Shown: positions 50,111 through 62,389, counted from the stretch's first letter. The stretch is DNA of 64,000 bases from Welwitschia mirabilis (GCA_051453625.1 JBOZIK010000001.1:68022948-68086947), one strand, 5' to 3'. The notes: generated by a model not told the origin, from the sequence alone. Program-made: numbers and translations.

Positions 50111-51430
50111 AAAATAAAAATCAAAGTCAAAATTATATAAACATAAGATCAAAAATAAAATACCAAAGCAAACTAAAAACAAATTTTATTCAAATCCTAA
50201 AATCTATTCAACACTTTATTGAAAGGAAAGAAAAAGAAATATATGTTTCTAAGGCTATGGTCTTAGGATATTGCATTCTTTTATAAAAATAAAGACCAAA
50301 CCAAATATTTACTAATTTATAAAATATAAAGGTATACAATCATTTTTAAGTAAAATAAATTAAAGGAAGAGAGAGTAAAATGATAAAACTTTGATAGCAC
50401 AAATTTCATAATTCAAATAAGAGATAAAGAAGTGATAAATGTCAATAACAAATAATCTCTTATTAAAATATTATAAATTATAACCATAGTTATAAAATAC
50501 ATGCAAATAGGTACTCAAATAAATCATCTAAGAATATTTTAAAGGCTTTTTATAATGTCTAATAAAATTAAGAAGCTTTCTATTATTCAATTCAAGATAT
50601 GGATTTTTAATAATAAAATAAGGATTTTTTAACTAGATTGATCACATGATATTTTATCTCTATAAGATTTAGTAGTAATATAAGAGATAAAAAATTCATA
50701 TAACTCATGAAAAAATAATCTTTTGCCAAACTCCAGATATAAAGAGATTGAAAGATATATTTCATTCAAAGCTTGATATTGAATATGGGAGACACTAAGG
50801 ATATTATTTAGAATTCAACTCTTTGTAAGAAACTTCTTAGGATAAGTAATTAAGATAGGTTTAACATACTTAAAAAGATATTTAACATCTAATTCTAAGC
50901 ATGGATTTGAATCAAGAAGATAAGGTTTATCCCAACTTAAAATTTCAAGATATTCCAAGTTATACTTTTAAAAAGAGTAATCATTAAAGGAATAAGGTAA
51001 AGTGGACTTGGTAAAAAAGGAAAGGATGTTACTTTAAGTATCACATGGATATCTAAAAGAAATAAAGTGAGAAATAGTAGGAATAGACTTTTAAAAATTA
51101 TAAGTTTTATGAAAGTTCTACCTCCCATAGGAGTCTAGGCTATGTCTCAGTCTCAGTGTGGCTGATCATCCTCTCAGACTAGATACTGATCATTGCCTTA
51201 GTAAGCCAAGAGAAGAAAGGTGGATTTGTGAATTACATAAAGATTCAAATGAAAGAGACAAAGAAATTTTATTCTTATTAAGATCATAAGGTAATGTTCA
51301 AGTGGAAGTAAAAGTAAAAGGAAGGATGTGATTTAAAGTTGTACATAAGGCATAGATGGAAAGAATGGAGAAGCATGGGTAGAATGAATAAGTCTATCCT
51401 TTTTGAAGTTTAAATGAATCTGTATGGGTT
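50111..51430 (-). pseudogene. Element C, unrecognised coding-like region
   Basis: Minus-strand pieces such as LSWDKPYLLDSNPCLELDVK followed by YLFKYVKPILITYPKKFL (about 50,940-50,815), and a 63-codon frame at 51,128-50,937, look coding in composition but match no retrotransposon domain I know. They lie where gag-pol should be, between the acidic frame at 51.4-52.3 kb and the integrase tail. Element C may have captured foreign sequence in place of pol, or this may be a very decayed element gene. Function unknown. Confidence 0.35.
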
Positions 51431-51439
51431 CTTCATTAT

Positions 51440-52340
51440 GGTCATTTTCTTCATTGTTATCTTTATCACTATTTTGTTAGATTGTTTCTTTACTTTCTTT
51501 ATCATTATTTATGACTATATCTTTATTTTATTATTAAATATTGCTTTAATTCTCTAAGTTATTGGATTTATCAAAAAGATCATCAAGAGAAATGTGAGCA
51601 TAATCTTCATCATTAATTGAATAATTTTTAGATTCTTCATGAATGGATTCTTCATCTAATAGTAAATGGATTATAGGGATTTAATCTAATATCTCAATAT
51701 CATCATCTAATGATTGTCATCCTCATACTTATTATTAAAAGATTGATTTGAGGTATTATTATATTCCTTTTTCTCATCTCTTAATGAATTCATCTTCTAC
51801 TTAAAATTAAGAATCATTATCATTTGTTTCTAAGTTCTTCTCATTTTCCTTAAGGTAGGATGAAGTAGGATAGGTTTGAGGATGTTTTAGTGTAAAAGAA
51901 TCTTAAATTGATAATAGTATTTGTTGAAGGATTCCAATCAAATTTTCTAGTTTTTTGTTGGCATATTTTTATTTTTATTGGTTTTTATTTTTGTCAATAA
52001 TTTCTTTCATTGAATCATATTCTTACTCATAGTAGCTCATGGAAGATGGTTGGGATTGATAAAAATAATTATAGGAATTTTTTCTAAATGAAGTTAAATC
52101 TCTAAAATGTGGAAAATATTTATTGTTATTTCTAGATGAAGTTTAAAAAGAAGAGGGGAAAGAATAAGAAGGTTGAAAAGAGGAAGGGACCCAATTCCTA
52201 CTTTCAACATCATTTTGTGTTGTTCTTCCTCTTTCTGTAAAAATTTCTTAAAGTTTTTTCTTACTATCATCCTTAGAAGTTTTAAGTTTCTTCTCCATTT
52301 AGAAATAAATTTTCCAAGGGTTTTTTTATTACTAGTCATT
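51440..52340 (-). pseudogene. Element C, unrecognised basic/acidic frame
   Basis: The minus strand starts MTSNKKTLGKFISKWRRNLK (52,339), then NVES..W.P..F and MSYYE.EYDSMKEIID near 52,040-52,000, and an acidic end (DDDIEILD, LLLDEESIHEESKNYSINDE, HISLDDLFDKSNNLEN, about 51,710-51,560). Each block has a counterpart in the same order at 13,130-13,930, so the two sites share one protein, basic at the start and acidic at the end, estimated at about 270-300 residues. It has no zinc knuckle, protease or RT motif. In its place, full copies have gag. It could be an alternative gag-like or regulatory protein of a non-autonomous subfamily; this is inference. Confidence 0.6.
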
Positions 52341-52497
52341 AAAGTAATTAAAGTTAATAAGAATGGAATAGGAGAATCTAATTCAAGATGAAGATAAGTA
52401 TATAGTAAATATCAAGTTGATGTTTCATCTATTTATCAAAATTGTCTAGATCCTTAATACTCAAAAAACAAATGTATAATGACTGTTATCCTCTAAA

Positions 52498-52773
52498 TTA
52501 TCTTCTAAAAAAATTTTCTTTCATAGAATTATATTGAGAAAAAATAAATTCATAAGGAATATTATACACACTTAGAGATTGTGTTCTTAACTCTAATTCG
52601 AAGTCGACCAATTCTTCTTTGATGTTTTGTACTATCAGTAGCCTTTCTTTTTGATATTTATTTCTTAAATTGATTATTTTATAGCATTCTTCAAATATGA
52701 AACAATAAAAAATGAAATTAAAAACATCTAATAGTATTTGATCTAATTGTGGGGACAATAGAGGGGACGACAA
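52498..52773 (-). pseudogene. Element C, gag N-terminal fragment
   Basis: The minus strand encodes KYQKERLLIVQNIKEELVDF followed by ELELRTQSLSVYNIP, matching KYHRERNMIKENIKEGLIDF followed by ELNLGMHILGMQIP at 63,100-63,190. It is cut short after about 90 residues, before the unrecognised frame at 52,339. Confidence 0.7.
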
Positions 52774-53130
52774 AAATAGTTTATTGCTAAACTAAACATT
52801 GCTATAACTAGAAAATAAAAAGTAGAAAAGTTTTTCATTCATCTTGTCATGGGAACAATAGAGGAGACAATAGTTATTTTAATATTAAAACAAAATCCAA
52901 AAGAAAAATTCACAAATGAAAATTAAATTGGAAAATCTATGTCATCATTCTCAATGCCATGGGGATGATAGAAAATATGACAGATTATTATTGAAAATCT
53001 AAGAAAAACAAAAAACTGCAAACTAAAGACCTATAATTCATAAATATAAATACAATATTGCTCCAGATAAATATTTAAAATAAAATCTAATTTACTCATC
53101 TAGGTAATAACATTTCTTGTGCTCCTCAAT
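52740..53130 (-). other. Element C, 5' leader with hairpin units
   Basis: Three units (near 52,750, 52,850 and 52,955) with GGGGAC(A/G)AT...GGGGACGAC or CATGGGGATGATAG blocks are spaced about 100 bases apart. They correspond to the array in the plus-strand leader. Confidence 0.55.
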
Positions 53131-53156
53131 AGCCTTCCTCGACAATGCCACCAGGA
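53131..53156 (-). other. Primer-binding site of element C
   Basis: The minus strand beside the LTR reads TGGTGGCATTGTCGAGGAAG, a diverged tRNA-Asp-type site. With the two LTRs and the target duplication it marks element C as a structurally complete insertion with a defective interior. Confidence 0.65.
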
Positions 53157-54395
53157 TGTTATGATGCATATTTTTGCAATCCTTGACATCTTATTAGATC
53201 CTATTAATCAAAATAGATATATTGTAAAATATAATACTTTAGTATAAATGGAAGTGACCGAAATGTCGTAAACCCATTAAAGACATGCAAGAGAAGAAGA
53301 AGAATTAATTTTCAAAGAGAATGTGTCCAAAACTTATGAACAATGTAGGAAAATGGATATGCAATGAAACACAAATGTAATCTATTCTAGATGAACACTT
53401 ATATAATTAACAACTTAACTCATTAGGAAGATTGGCCCTGTATGATCTAAATCAACTAGGGAGGCCATCACTAACTAAGACTAACTTAGACTATCAAGTT
53501 AGTCAAATAAAGTGTAATGCGTAATGCTTCTAAAATACTTCCATCAATCTTAATGAAGGTTATCCTTAAGACCTATATAATTAATGAGACTGTTACCAAA
53601 TCGAGAATAACATAAACCATAAGAGATATTAATAGTATAAATGCATAAAAGAAACAAAGTTTGTATTGATATCTAAACTAGCATCTAGCTTACAAAATAG
53701 CCATACCGTAATGGAGGATGCAGAGCCCAACACCAAGAAAATATCTTTTTATAACTCACAAGATGAATCTCCTACCCTTCAATCTCCTATCATAAGATTT
53801 TTTAGTGCATCAAACATGATAGAAGAGTCAAGAGGAGGTTTATTTATATAGTGAAGAAGGTGAAACCATCACTTAAAATGTGCTAAAAAACATGCTAAAA
53901 TTAGGAAAAGAAATAGATGAAACAAATAAAAGTTAACTAGCTATCTGAGATGTTGTCTAGACTTTTGTGGGGATGATCAAGGGGATGATGGTCCATGTAT
54001 TATTATTTGTCATCCTGCATGTCATGGGAATGACCATGAAGATGATATTGTTTGGAAAAGATGACTTTAGTGATACTAGCTCCCATTCACATTAGCATTT
54101 CCATGTGTTTTGTATAGTGCTATTATCCTACTTGTTGTGGAGATGATATAGGGGATGATAGTTCTCTTTGTATTTTTAACTTAAGAAAAGCTAGCCTCTA
54201 GTACTATTGATACTTTTCCAAAGTGCTAAGGATAAAAATATGCCTAAAATGCCTCTAAACGTGATAAGAATTGTGTATTTTAGTGATCATTCCTCAACTC
54301 TTCATAATCCTTAGAATTTCATCTAAACCTATATAAATGTCCTTTAAAATGGCTCATAACACCTCATCAAATACATATAATTGAGTAAGGCATCA
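53157..54395 (-). mobile_element. 5' LTR of Athila-like element C
   Basis: It runs 1,239 bases from TGTTATGATGC to ...GGCATCA and is followed by the target duplication ATATC (54,396-54,400), identical to that before the 3' LTR at 45,683. It is clearly similar to the 3' LTR over its length, with many point differences, so the insertion is old. Hairpin units occur near 53,960-53,990, 54,000-54,040 and 54,128-54,160. Confidence 0.85.
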
Positions 54396-55110
54396 ATATC
54401 CTAGAGTCTGCAACTATTGTGCCTTAACATAGACAGGAGTATTCTCCATATAAAAGTATGTAAGTCCATCTACTTGTCCTACTTAAATGCTACCCATATC
54501 TATAAATGAGTCACCATGATGAGATTGTCATAAAAATATGAGCTAATTTTGTGAATCAGCCATCTGTGCAAAAACCTTGTAGGAAGGATCAACTGTATCA
54601 TAGAATACCCTGCCTATCTAATGTGAAATATACTATAATATTTAATGTTGTGTTATATGTATGACACTCCTCTGTATCACTAGTAGAATATATGTGAAAA
54701 CTCTCAATACCATCTAGATATATCATAGCTGCAATGTGGTTTGGAAGAACTACAATCTTATGATCCCTGATAAAATCTATAATCATATTAACTAGGTGTT
54801 CAAAAGAATTAGGGCATTACTCAATATGCATGGTATCATAAAATTCCCTAGTCTTTAAAACATAGTATGCCCCATGTGCATCGAAAATCCATCAAAGCTA
54901 TAAATTAGTAAGCCTTTAATTGACCTCTAGCTTTAATCTACTCATAAAATATCTAAAATGTCTTTCAACATGAATAATAGTAGTTTGAATCATAAGAGAT
55001 CTTCGATGTCGAGGTGGGAAATGAAAGAGCTTCACAGGCTTTACCTCTAGTAATACTAATGAGTTTTTCTCTATTTAATTACTTCAGTATTAGCATCAAC
55101 CTATCTATCT
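54396..55110 (-). pseudogene. Element B, unrecognised frame between pol and 3' LTR
   Basis: On the minus strand a frame with few stops runs from about 55,100 towards 54,400. Readable parts are RHRRSLMIQTTIIHVERHFR followed by YFMSRLKLEVN, then FDAHGAYYVLKTREFYDTMH, and the open piece MIIDFIRDHKIVVLPNHIAA...GIESFHIYSTSDTEECHTYN (54,786-54,598). It continues, more damaged, across the element C insertion into 45,682-45,250. Its place, downstream of integrase and upstream of the 3' LTR, is where Athila elements carry their env-like gene. I see no clear signal peptide or transmembrane segment in the readable part, so an envelope role is not supported. Function unknown. Confidence 0.45.
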
Positions 55111-57400
55111 CTACATCGATGAGGCCTACTTAATCAAAAATACACAAAAAGGTACATGAAATTTAGTAGACATAATTATAATATATCATGTGAATGCTCA
55201 CAATGACTTTTAAAATAAATAAAAAATGTAAAAAATTATGAAAATATGTCTTACATCCACTTTAAAAGTATCAATATATTTTGTATTGCTTAGGTATGTG
55301 AAGAAAATTATGAAATACATGAAAAGTGTAAAAAACAATTTTTTAGGTGAGCCTCATAGAAGGTGAAGATTCAAAGTGCTTAAACAAAAAATCTCATCCA
55401 CTAGAAATGTAGAACACATCAAACTACTTAATTTACCCTAAAGGATTACAATTGTTTTAACTTACAATTTATGAGAAATTGAGTGGGAAAGGCAAAAACC
55501 TAAGTTTATCTTGTAAAATGCACAATTGATCATATCTTTTAAAATATGTGGCACAAATTAGATTTGTAAATTGTTAATTAAAGCGCATGAAAAACTAGTC
55601 AACCTATGTGAAAACTATGCATTAGAAGTTTCAAAAATAGGAGAAAAAATTGAAAAAGATGAGGGAGAGAAAAACATACCTCATTTTTAAGAAATCACAA
55701 AAACCTAAACCCTAAACCCTAAACCCTAAACCCTAAAACTAATGAGGGAATCTAGAGGGAACAAATTCTAGCATGATAGTAAGGACCAATGGAACTGTTC
55801 TCTCTCAAATGAATAGGTAGAAATAATACATAAATGAAGAAAAATAAGGAAAAAAAATTTAGATCATGGTTTTATCTCATTATTGTCAAGTTGTCTTATC
55901 TGGACAATAGCCCTAGGACAATTCTCAGGGGAAAAAAAACTCATTACTGCTACCTGTGTTATCTAGAAAACCATGTGGATGATGGGACATGAAAAAAATT
56001 TATAAAAATAAAAATGTTACCTAAGAAAGTTAGGCTCTAACAAAATTTATTAGAAAGCTTGAAAAAAATGAAAATGATAAAAATTTATGACAAATTAGGA
56101 TGATAAGAAAAACTCAAAAGAAATGAAAAATAGGGCTGATAAAGACATACTAACTAGGTTAAAACCTCATAATGAAATAAAATAAATGTATCTAAAGTAA
56201 ATAAATAAACAAGACAAAGTATAGAACTCCAAACGATACAAGGAATTTGATAAAAACTATGAAGCATAAAATATTATTTATTTAATTCTAATGCTTAAAA
56301 AAGAAAAATGATATGTTATGAATTAACAATAAGGAAAATACTAAATGATAAGATTTTATGTGAAGATGAAAAAAAATGTAGGAACAACTTTAAAATAACA
56401 AATGAAAAGCTAAAGAAAAATAAAAATAAAAATAGACATAAGGGACATGAATAAGATTGCTTATCTATCCTAAAATTAACCTATATTACAAATCCACCTA
56501 AGTAAAAATGCATGAAAAAATGTATCAATGTCATAAAGTCTCACTTAAAAAGGCAATGATCATGATAATACAAAAAAAATTAAGTATTTAGAATAATGAA
56601 TGATAAGACCAAAAGATACTTAGAAATGAACTTACCTACTCACATTTCAAAATACACTCGAATCCTCAAAAGTGAAATGATCATGTGAGAATACTAAGAG
56701 TTTAGAAAATAAGCGATGCCTCTAATAACACTAGGAACATCACTAATCCCATAGCTTTAAAGTTTATTACAACTTTTATGATGAAGGGAGTACAACCAAA
56801 GTTAGAAAAGTAAGAACTCATGAAGCATGATCAACTAACCCCCTAATAAAGTTCCTATAGCTATCAACACTACCAAAGGCTTCTTTTAAAAAAATTTACC
56901 ATGGTGTGGTAGAACAACATGATAATATGTATTTTTTTATGTATAAATATAATAGATCATAGTCATTATTTTCTCTTTTTTATTTTTATTTTTTCTCTTT
57001 TTTTGAATAATTCCCATATGATCACATACTCAAAAAGATGAAGGTAGATAAGTGAGATGACAGATAAAAAAGAACACTTCTTAAACAACTAAAGACCTTA
57101 TACCATTAGAAAAAAGTACAAGAAATAAGACATCTTCTTTCAAAGTGAAGTTTATAGATATGAGAATATCTTAAGATTGGGTGAGACAAACCTTATCACT
57201 ATAAAATGTCCAAGTATGAATACTAGTCATGAAAAATGTATAAAGTAACATATAAGTTAAGTTTAAAAGATTATCAAGTGAAATCATAACATCCATCAAA
57301 GGAATAATATAAGAGAGAATTAAAACAATAATAGGGTAAAATTTCTTCTCATTGAGAGGAACCTATAAAATAAGTACTTTTATTATGTTTAAAATTGCAT
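55111..57400 (-). other. Element B, 3' non-coding region
   Basis: No gene recognised. Parts align with 15,800-17,950 and 46,950-48,800 (for example 56,710-56,930 with 17,380-17,600). It contains a short telomere-like array at 55,701-55,737, a hairpin unit near 55,885-55,930 and a pyrimidine-rich tract at 56,960-57,005. Confidence 0.55.
55701..55737. repeat. Short array of plant telomere motif AAACCCT
   Basis: About five consecutive units of AAACCCT, the first lacking one C, sit within AT-rich element DNA. The motif equals the plant telomere repeat but the array is only about 37 bases. Confidence 0.9.
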
Positions 57401-57409
57401 CAAAAGATT

Positions 57410-58998
57410 TTTCATATATTTTCAACCTTTGTTCATTAACTTTCTAAATCTCTTTAGTTTCTAAGTCAAAAATCTCAATAAATCCATTACAATGTACTTT
57501 CTTTATAAGATAAATATCTAATGATTTAGAGGTCTACTTGTTATTTAAAAGATGTACTCTAGTATTATATAAAAAGACAAGTTAACTAGGTTTAAAATTT
57601 TTATAAAGTAAATTTCTATCATATTTGAACTTATCTTGGGCTTTGTGAATTAATTGATAATGCATAGAATGAGTAAATTTTTCATTAAGATGATTAAGCT
57701 AGAATAATATATGTTTAAGATTCTCATGAAATCCTATAAGATTAAGTTGATAAAAAGTATAATAAGAATTATAACATACATTACTAGGTTAAACACATTT
57801 CTGTACATAAGTCCATAAGGTACAACAAATAGCATGGTAAGCCCAAAGAACATCATTAAGCTTAAAAGCTTAATATTTCTTATTAATAAAGACAAGTTTT
57901 CTATTTTCATTTTCATCTTGACTATTTATTTGTGGATGATAAGCATAAGCTACTCATTGTTCCATTCCAATGGATAAAAGAAGTTTCCTAAAAAATCAAT
58001 TAATAAAATGAGTTCTTTAATCACTAATAATAATCCTAGAAAAATCAAAACATTGAAAAATATAAGTTCTAGAAAAAGTACAAGTAGTTTGAGCATCATT
58101 CATAGAAGTAGGAATAAATTTAATTCATTTAGTAAAATAATTGACAACCATTAAAATGTAATGCTTATCATTAGAAGGTGAGTGAATAGAGCCTATAAAA
58201 TCAGTTTTCTAATAATCAAAGAATGGGTTTATTAGGCATCTCTTAAGCACAAATAAGACTATCATAACACTAACAAGCATCACCTAACAAAATCAAAAAA
58301 ATCCTAAAAAAGAGTAGATAAATTAAAACTAAAGTGAATAATTTTCATAGCTATTTTCTATCCACTAAAATTACCTTCACAACACTACCATAACAAAGAT
58401 GAAGGATATCAAATTTTTCCTAATCAAGCATACATTTTTGCATAATCTAATCTTTACACCTATGATAAAGATGTGATTCTATCCATTCGTAATTGCCTAT
58501 TTTATAGAGAAAGGATTTTCTTTGATTATAAGTCTAATGTCATGATGTTTTTATGATAATAAGATAATTAATAATATCGACATACCAAGGATAAATATGA
58601 GTAGAAGATTTAGTAAAATGTTATTCATCCAGAAAAGAATTATTAATCATAAGTTCATTAAGAGAGGAAGAAAGATACAACAAATGATCAACTACACTAT
58701 TATGCTTCCCTACTTTATTAATGATGGTCAAATTAAATTCTTACATGAGGAGGATCCATCTAATCATCTAGCACTTGAATCTTTCTTAGTCATAAGGTAT
58801 CAAATTACAACATGATTAGTATAGATATTTGTATGAAGGCTTAAAAGATAATGTCTAATCATATTAAGGAAAAAAATAATTTCTAATATTTCTTTCTTTA
58901 TAGTGGTATAATTCATTTGAGCTTTAGACAGAGTCTTACTATGATAAGATATAACCTTAAAATTATTTTTATATTTTTAATCATGTACCCCAATATTA
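57410..58998 (-). pseudogene. Element B, integrase and RNase H remnants
   Basis: Aligns in order with 18,080-19,110 (integrase) and then with 20,280-20,790 (RNase H), including ...CACTATTATG and CATGAGGAGGATCCATCTAATCATC at 58,690-58,770. The frames are more damaged than in the 15.7-25.0 kb copy. It breaks off at 58,998 in the RNase H region, where the plus-strand element E is inserted. Confidence 0.7.
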
Positions 58999-59666
58999 TG
59001 ATGCCAATTTGTGGGAATTTTATGGTGTGTTTTGAGTAATTCTGCAGGGCATTTATTTAGGTTTTGATACAATACTAATGATTATGAAGGAGTGATAGGA
59101 TGATCAGAAAAATAGGTGATATCCAATATCTTTGGTAGTTTCTTAAGCTTATTCTGAGATTGCAGGATAGGAGAAGAATGGAACAATGTAAATATTGATT
59201 TACCTTGAAAAAAAAAAGGAAAGAAGATCGTCGTCCCCTTTGTCATGCAGATGACACTTAATATAGTAAGATTACTGACATGGATAGAAACCTACGGCAC
59301 CAACTGCAGGACCTGACACATAAATCAAGAAGGTATCGTCCATATCATCATCTGGAGGACAATGAAAATGACACGTCAGGACTAATACTAAGTGCATGGC
59401 ATACAAACCAAGGCACAGGGCACACAATCCAAGATTCTAAGGTGGCGTCGTCGTCCATATCATGTGGATGACACACAGGACAATAAATGTTTTCTGCTTT
59501 ATAATGTATGCCAACAGTCCATGCGAGTTGTCAGGGTTTCTTCTCCCACCTTGAGGGTTTAGTCACCCATTTCTTCATTCAGAGGTCTATAAATAACCCT
59601 CTATCCTTTCATTTTCATTTTTCATATTTTGTTCTCCATACTTGTGATGGAAGCTTGAAGGCAAGA
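58999..59666 (+). mobile_element. Partial LTR of plus-strand Athila-like element E
   Basis: It starts TGATGCCAATTTG and aligns with the LTR at 61,056 as far as GTGATGGAAGCTTGAAGG, where a 100-N gap begins (59,667-59,766). A U3 TATA box (TCTATAAATAACC, 59,586-59,598) is present. Three nested inverted repeats (59,220-59,255, 59,335-59,380, 59,448-59,475) precede it. Confidence 0.85.
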
Positions 59667-59766
59667 NNNNNNNNNNNNNNNNNNNNNNNNNNNNNNNNNN
59701 NNNNNNNNNNNNNNNNNNNNNNNNNNNNNNNNNNNNNNNNNNNNNNNNNNNNNNNNNNNNNNNNNN

Positions 59767-61055
59767 TCTGACAGTGGTTGCACTCCCCTCATCATGGTAA
59801 GAATAAAATTGCAATTAGAGGCTATGAGATCAGTGGTATCCCTAATGTCATCAGAGGCATTACTTATTTTCTAGACTCATGTTTATTTATTTATAGTACG
59901 TTCACATAATCACTTTACTTTTCTAGATTCTAGTGTTATTTTTAAGATGATAGCTTGTAAGTTCTTATTTTAATGATTTTTTATCTTATCGTTTATTGTT
60001 CGATCACATTAGCATAATTCAAATCATCATAATCATTGCCCTATTGAGTGGAATTTTATAAAGTTCTATATTATTTCATGCATAATTATTCAGATGATTT
60101 TTATGATTGTTGCTATGGGAATTTTTTAGGTTAGCATTTAGGGTAATATCACAATTTTCTTCATTTTCCTATTGTCCATTTTTATTTTTTTTCTTTTGTT
60201 GTTTCACTAAAACCTTTTAATCTATTTCTTTGTACTTTTTCCACATGGACTTAATCCTTTTCTAGTTTCTTATGATGTTTTTCTAGAGGTTGGCATTTCT
60301 TTCTACCTGGTTTCATTGATCTGATGAGTTCTCACATTCACAAATAGTATTTCTTCTATGATCTCTTTTTCCTATGTTATCCTCCACTCCTCCACCATAT
60401 TTTCCCCTCTCCAACTCTTTACTCTATTTTCATTTTTCAATCAGGGATTTCAGAGTCTGTCATCTACTTTAGTTATCCCCACGACAAAGGGGACGACACT
60501 CTCCTTCTTTTAGGTACAATCTGGGATGACTCGCTTCTCCTGTGTGGGAGGGAGAGAGGGTAGAACGCTTTTCTGGGTGTTAAACTATTAATGATTTAAT
60601 CTGCCAAAGTTGTTTTGGATAAAATTTTTTGAGCATTCATGCACTTTTGACATGTAGAACCAGCAACATTTGCACATATTTTTTTTCTGATCATAGAAAT
60701 TAGGATATATTTTCTGTTGTTCCTTGTCTCATCAATGATACTATTATGAGCTATGCAATATAAAAAATTCTTAAGCTATCACGATAGTCCTTTATTATTG
60801 TTCTTTGTTATGCATACACAAATTCACTTTTATGAGTCATTTAGTCACTTTATGAATTTTATTTGTGTTACATTCATTCTGTAGTGACATGTTTAAGTAG
60901 GGGGCTTTAAATTTTTCTTCAGATTTTGTAGTTGCCTAATTGATGATATCATTTTGATAGATTCAATTACAATTGATGTGCAGTGCTTTCAAATTGGCTC
61001 GCAATCTAGTGATCACTTACTTTATCAGGGACTGACAAGGCTAAGTAGGGGGCTA
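59767..61055 (+). other. Element E, 3' non-coding region with polypurine tracts
   Basis: After the gap the sequence is not the rest of the LTR but the plus-strand form of the 3' non-coding region: AGAGGCTATGAGATCAGTGG is the counterpart of minus-strand DNA at 17,400-17,430. It ends in the polypurine block AAGTAGGGGGCTA (61,043-61,055) right before the LTR. A near-identical block, AAGTAGGGGGCTT, occurs at 60,895-60,907. The gag-pol body is absent or hidden by the gap. Confidence 0.65.
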
Positions 61056-62368
61056 TGTTGCGATGCGAATTTGTAGAAATTTGATGGTGTGTTTTGAGTA
61101 TTTCTGCAGGGAATTTATTTAGGTTTTGATGCAATACTGATGATTATGAAGGAGTAATAGGATGATTAGACAACATGTGATATCCAACATCTTTGGTAGT
61201 TTCTCGAGCTTATTCTAATATTGCAAGATAGGAAAAGAATGGAACAATGAAAAGACTGATTTATCTCAGAAGAAGAAGAAAAGAAGATGGTTGTTCCCTC
61301 TTTCCTGTGAATGAAACTCAAGATGATAGGATTGCTGAGATGGAAAGAAGCCTATGGCGCCAACCGCAAGACTTAGCACACACATCAAGAAGGTATCATC
61401 CCTAGCTTCATCCGGATGACAATGAAGACAACACGCCAGGACTAATAGCAAATGCATGAAACATAATCTAAGGCACAGGGCACACAATCCAAGCTACTAA
61501 GGTGGCATCGTCCTCTATGTCATGTGGACAACACATATGACGACAACTGTTTTTTGCCTTATAACGAGTGCCAACGGGCCACGCGAGTTGTCAGGATTTC
61601 TTCTCCTGCCTTGAGGGTTTAGCCATCCATTTCTTCTCTCTGAAGTCTATAAATACCCCTCTCATCTTTCATTTTCATTTTCCATATTTTGTTCTCCATA
61701 CTTGTGACGGAAGCTTGAAGGTGAGAGGTTTATCCCATACTACAGAAAGGAGTCCCCTTGGTGTCAGGTTGTGTCCCCTCATGGAGGTACTGTTATTCTA
61801 GTCTTGTAAGTGGATGATTATGATCAATTAATACAAATTTAGTTCTTCTCATTATTGTGTATTTCCCTTATTATTCAAGTTGATCTTAGTTAGCTCTATT
61901 AGATTTACTTAGATATTAAGGGCAACCTTCGTTAAGGTTGATCTCATCTTAGAATAGATTACATTGTTGTTTATTTATTTATATTGCATTCAAGTAGTAT
62001 TTTAAGTAGATCTCATAGTTTATATTGATTAGAAACTAGTGAAGGCTCTTTCTATTTGATATAAGTTATAGAGAAGTAGTCTTGTTATAGGAAGGCTAAA
62101 GTCTACCTAAGATACACTTCCATCATGTTTTCATTTGCATTTTCATAGCATTTCATTACTTGCATTATTGTCATTTAGTTTTCTATAAAGACAAAAGAAT
62201 AATAGAATCTCGTAGTAGATAGCATTTATCTAACTTTAAGCCTAGGCCTTTGTTGGATTACGACATTTGAGTGAACTCTCATCTAGACTAGAGTGCCATT
62301 TTTGAGATTTATATGAACTACAGATTTATCTCAAGGACTTTTAGATCGTAAGAATTCACCCCACAACA
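61056..62368 (+). mobile_element. Complete LTR, plus-strand Athila-like element E
   Basis: It is 1,313 bases long with inverted ends TGTTG and CAACA, polypurine tract on the left and primer site on the right. U3 holds three GTCATC/GATGAC-type inverted repeats (61,290-61,330, 61,390-61,435, 61,505-61,542). As with 14,479-15,736, this LTR serves two internal regions. Confidence 0.9.
61648..61656 (+). promoter_or_regulatory. U3 TATA box of element E
   Basis: TCTATAAATACCCC lies about 590 bases into the LTR. The same CTATAAAT(A) followed by C-rich sequence is found at the equivalent place in the other LTRs (59,588; 15,220 on the minus strand), so it is a conserved core promoter for genomic RNA. 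Confidence 0.7.
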
Positions 62369-62371
62369 TTT

Positions 62372-62389
62372 TGGTGCCATTGCTGGGAA
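62372..62389 (+). other. Primer-binding site of element E
   Basis: TGGTGCCATTGCTGGGAA, three bases after the LTR end, matches the tRNA-Asp-complementary site TGGCGCCGTTGCCGGGGA at 14 of 18 positions. It is the best preserved primer site in the window. Confidence 0.8.
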
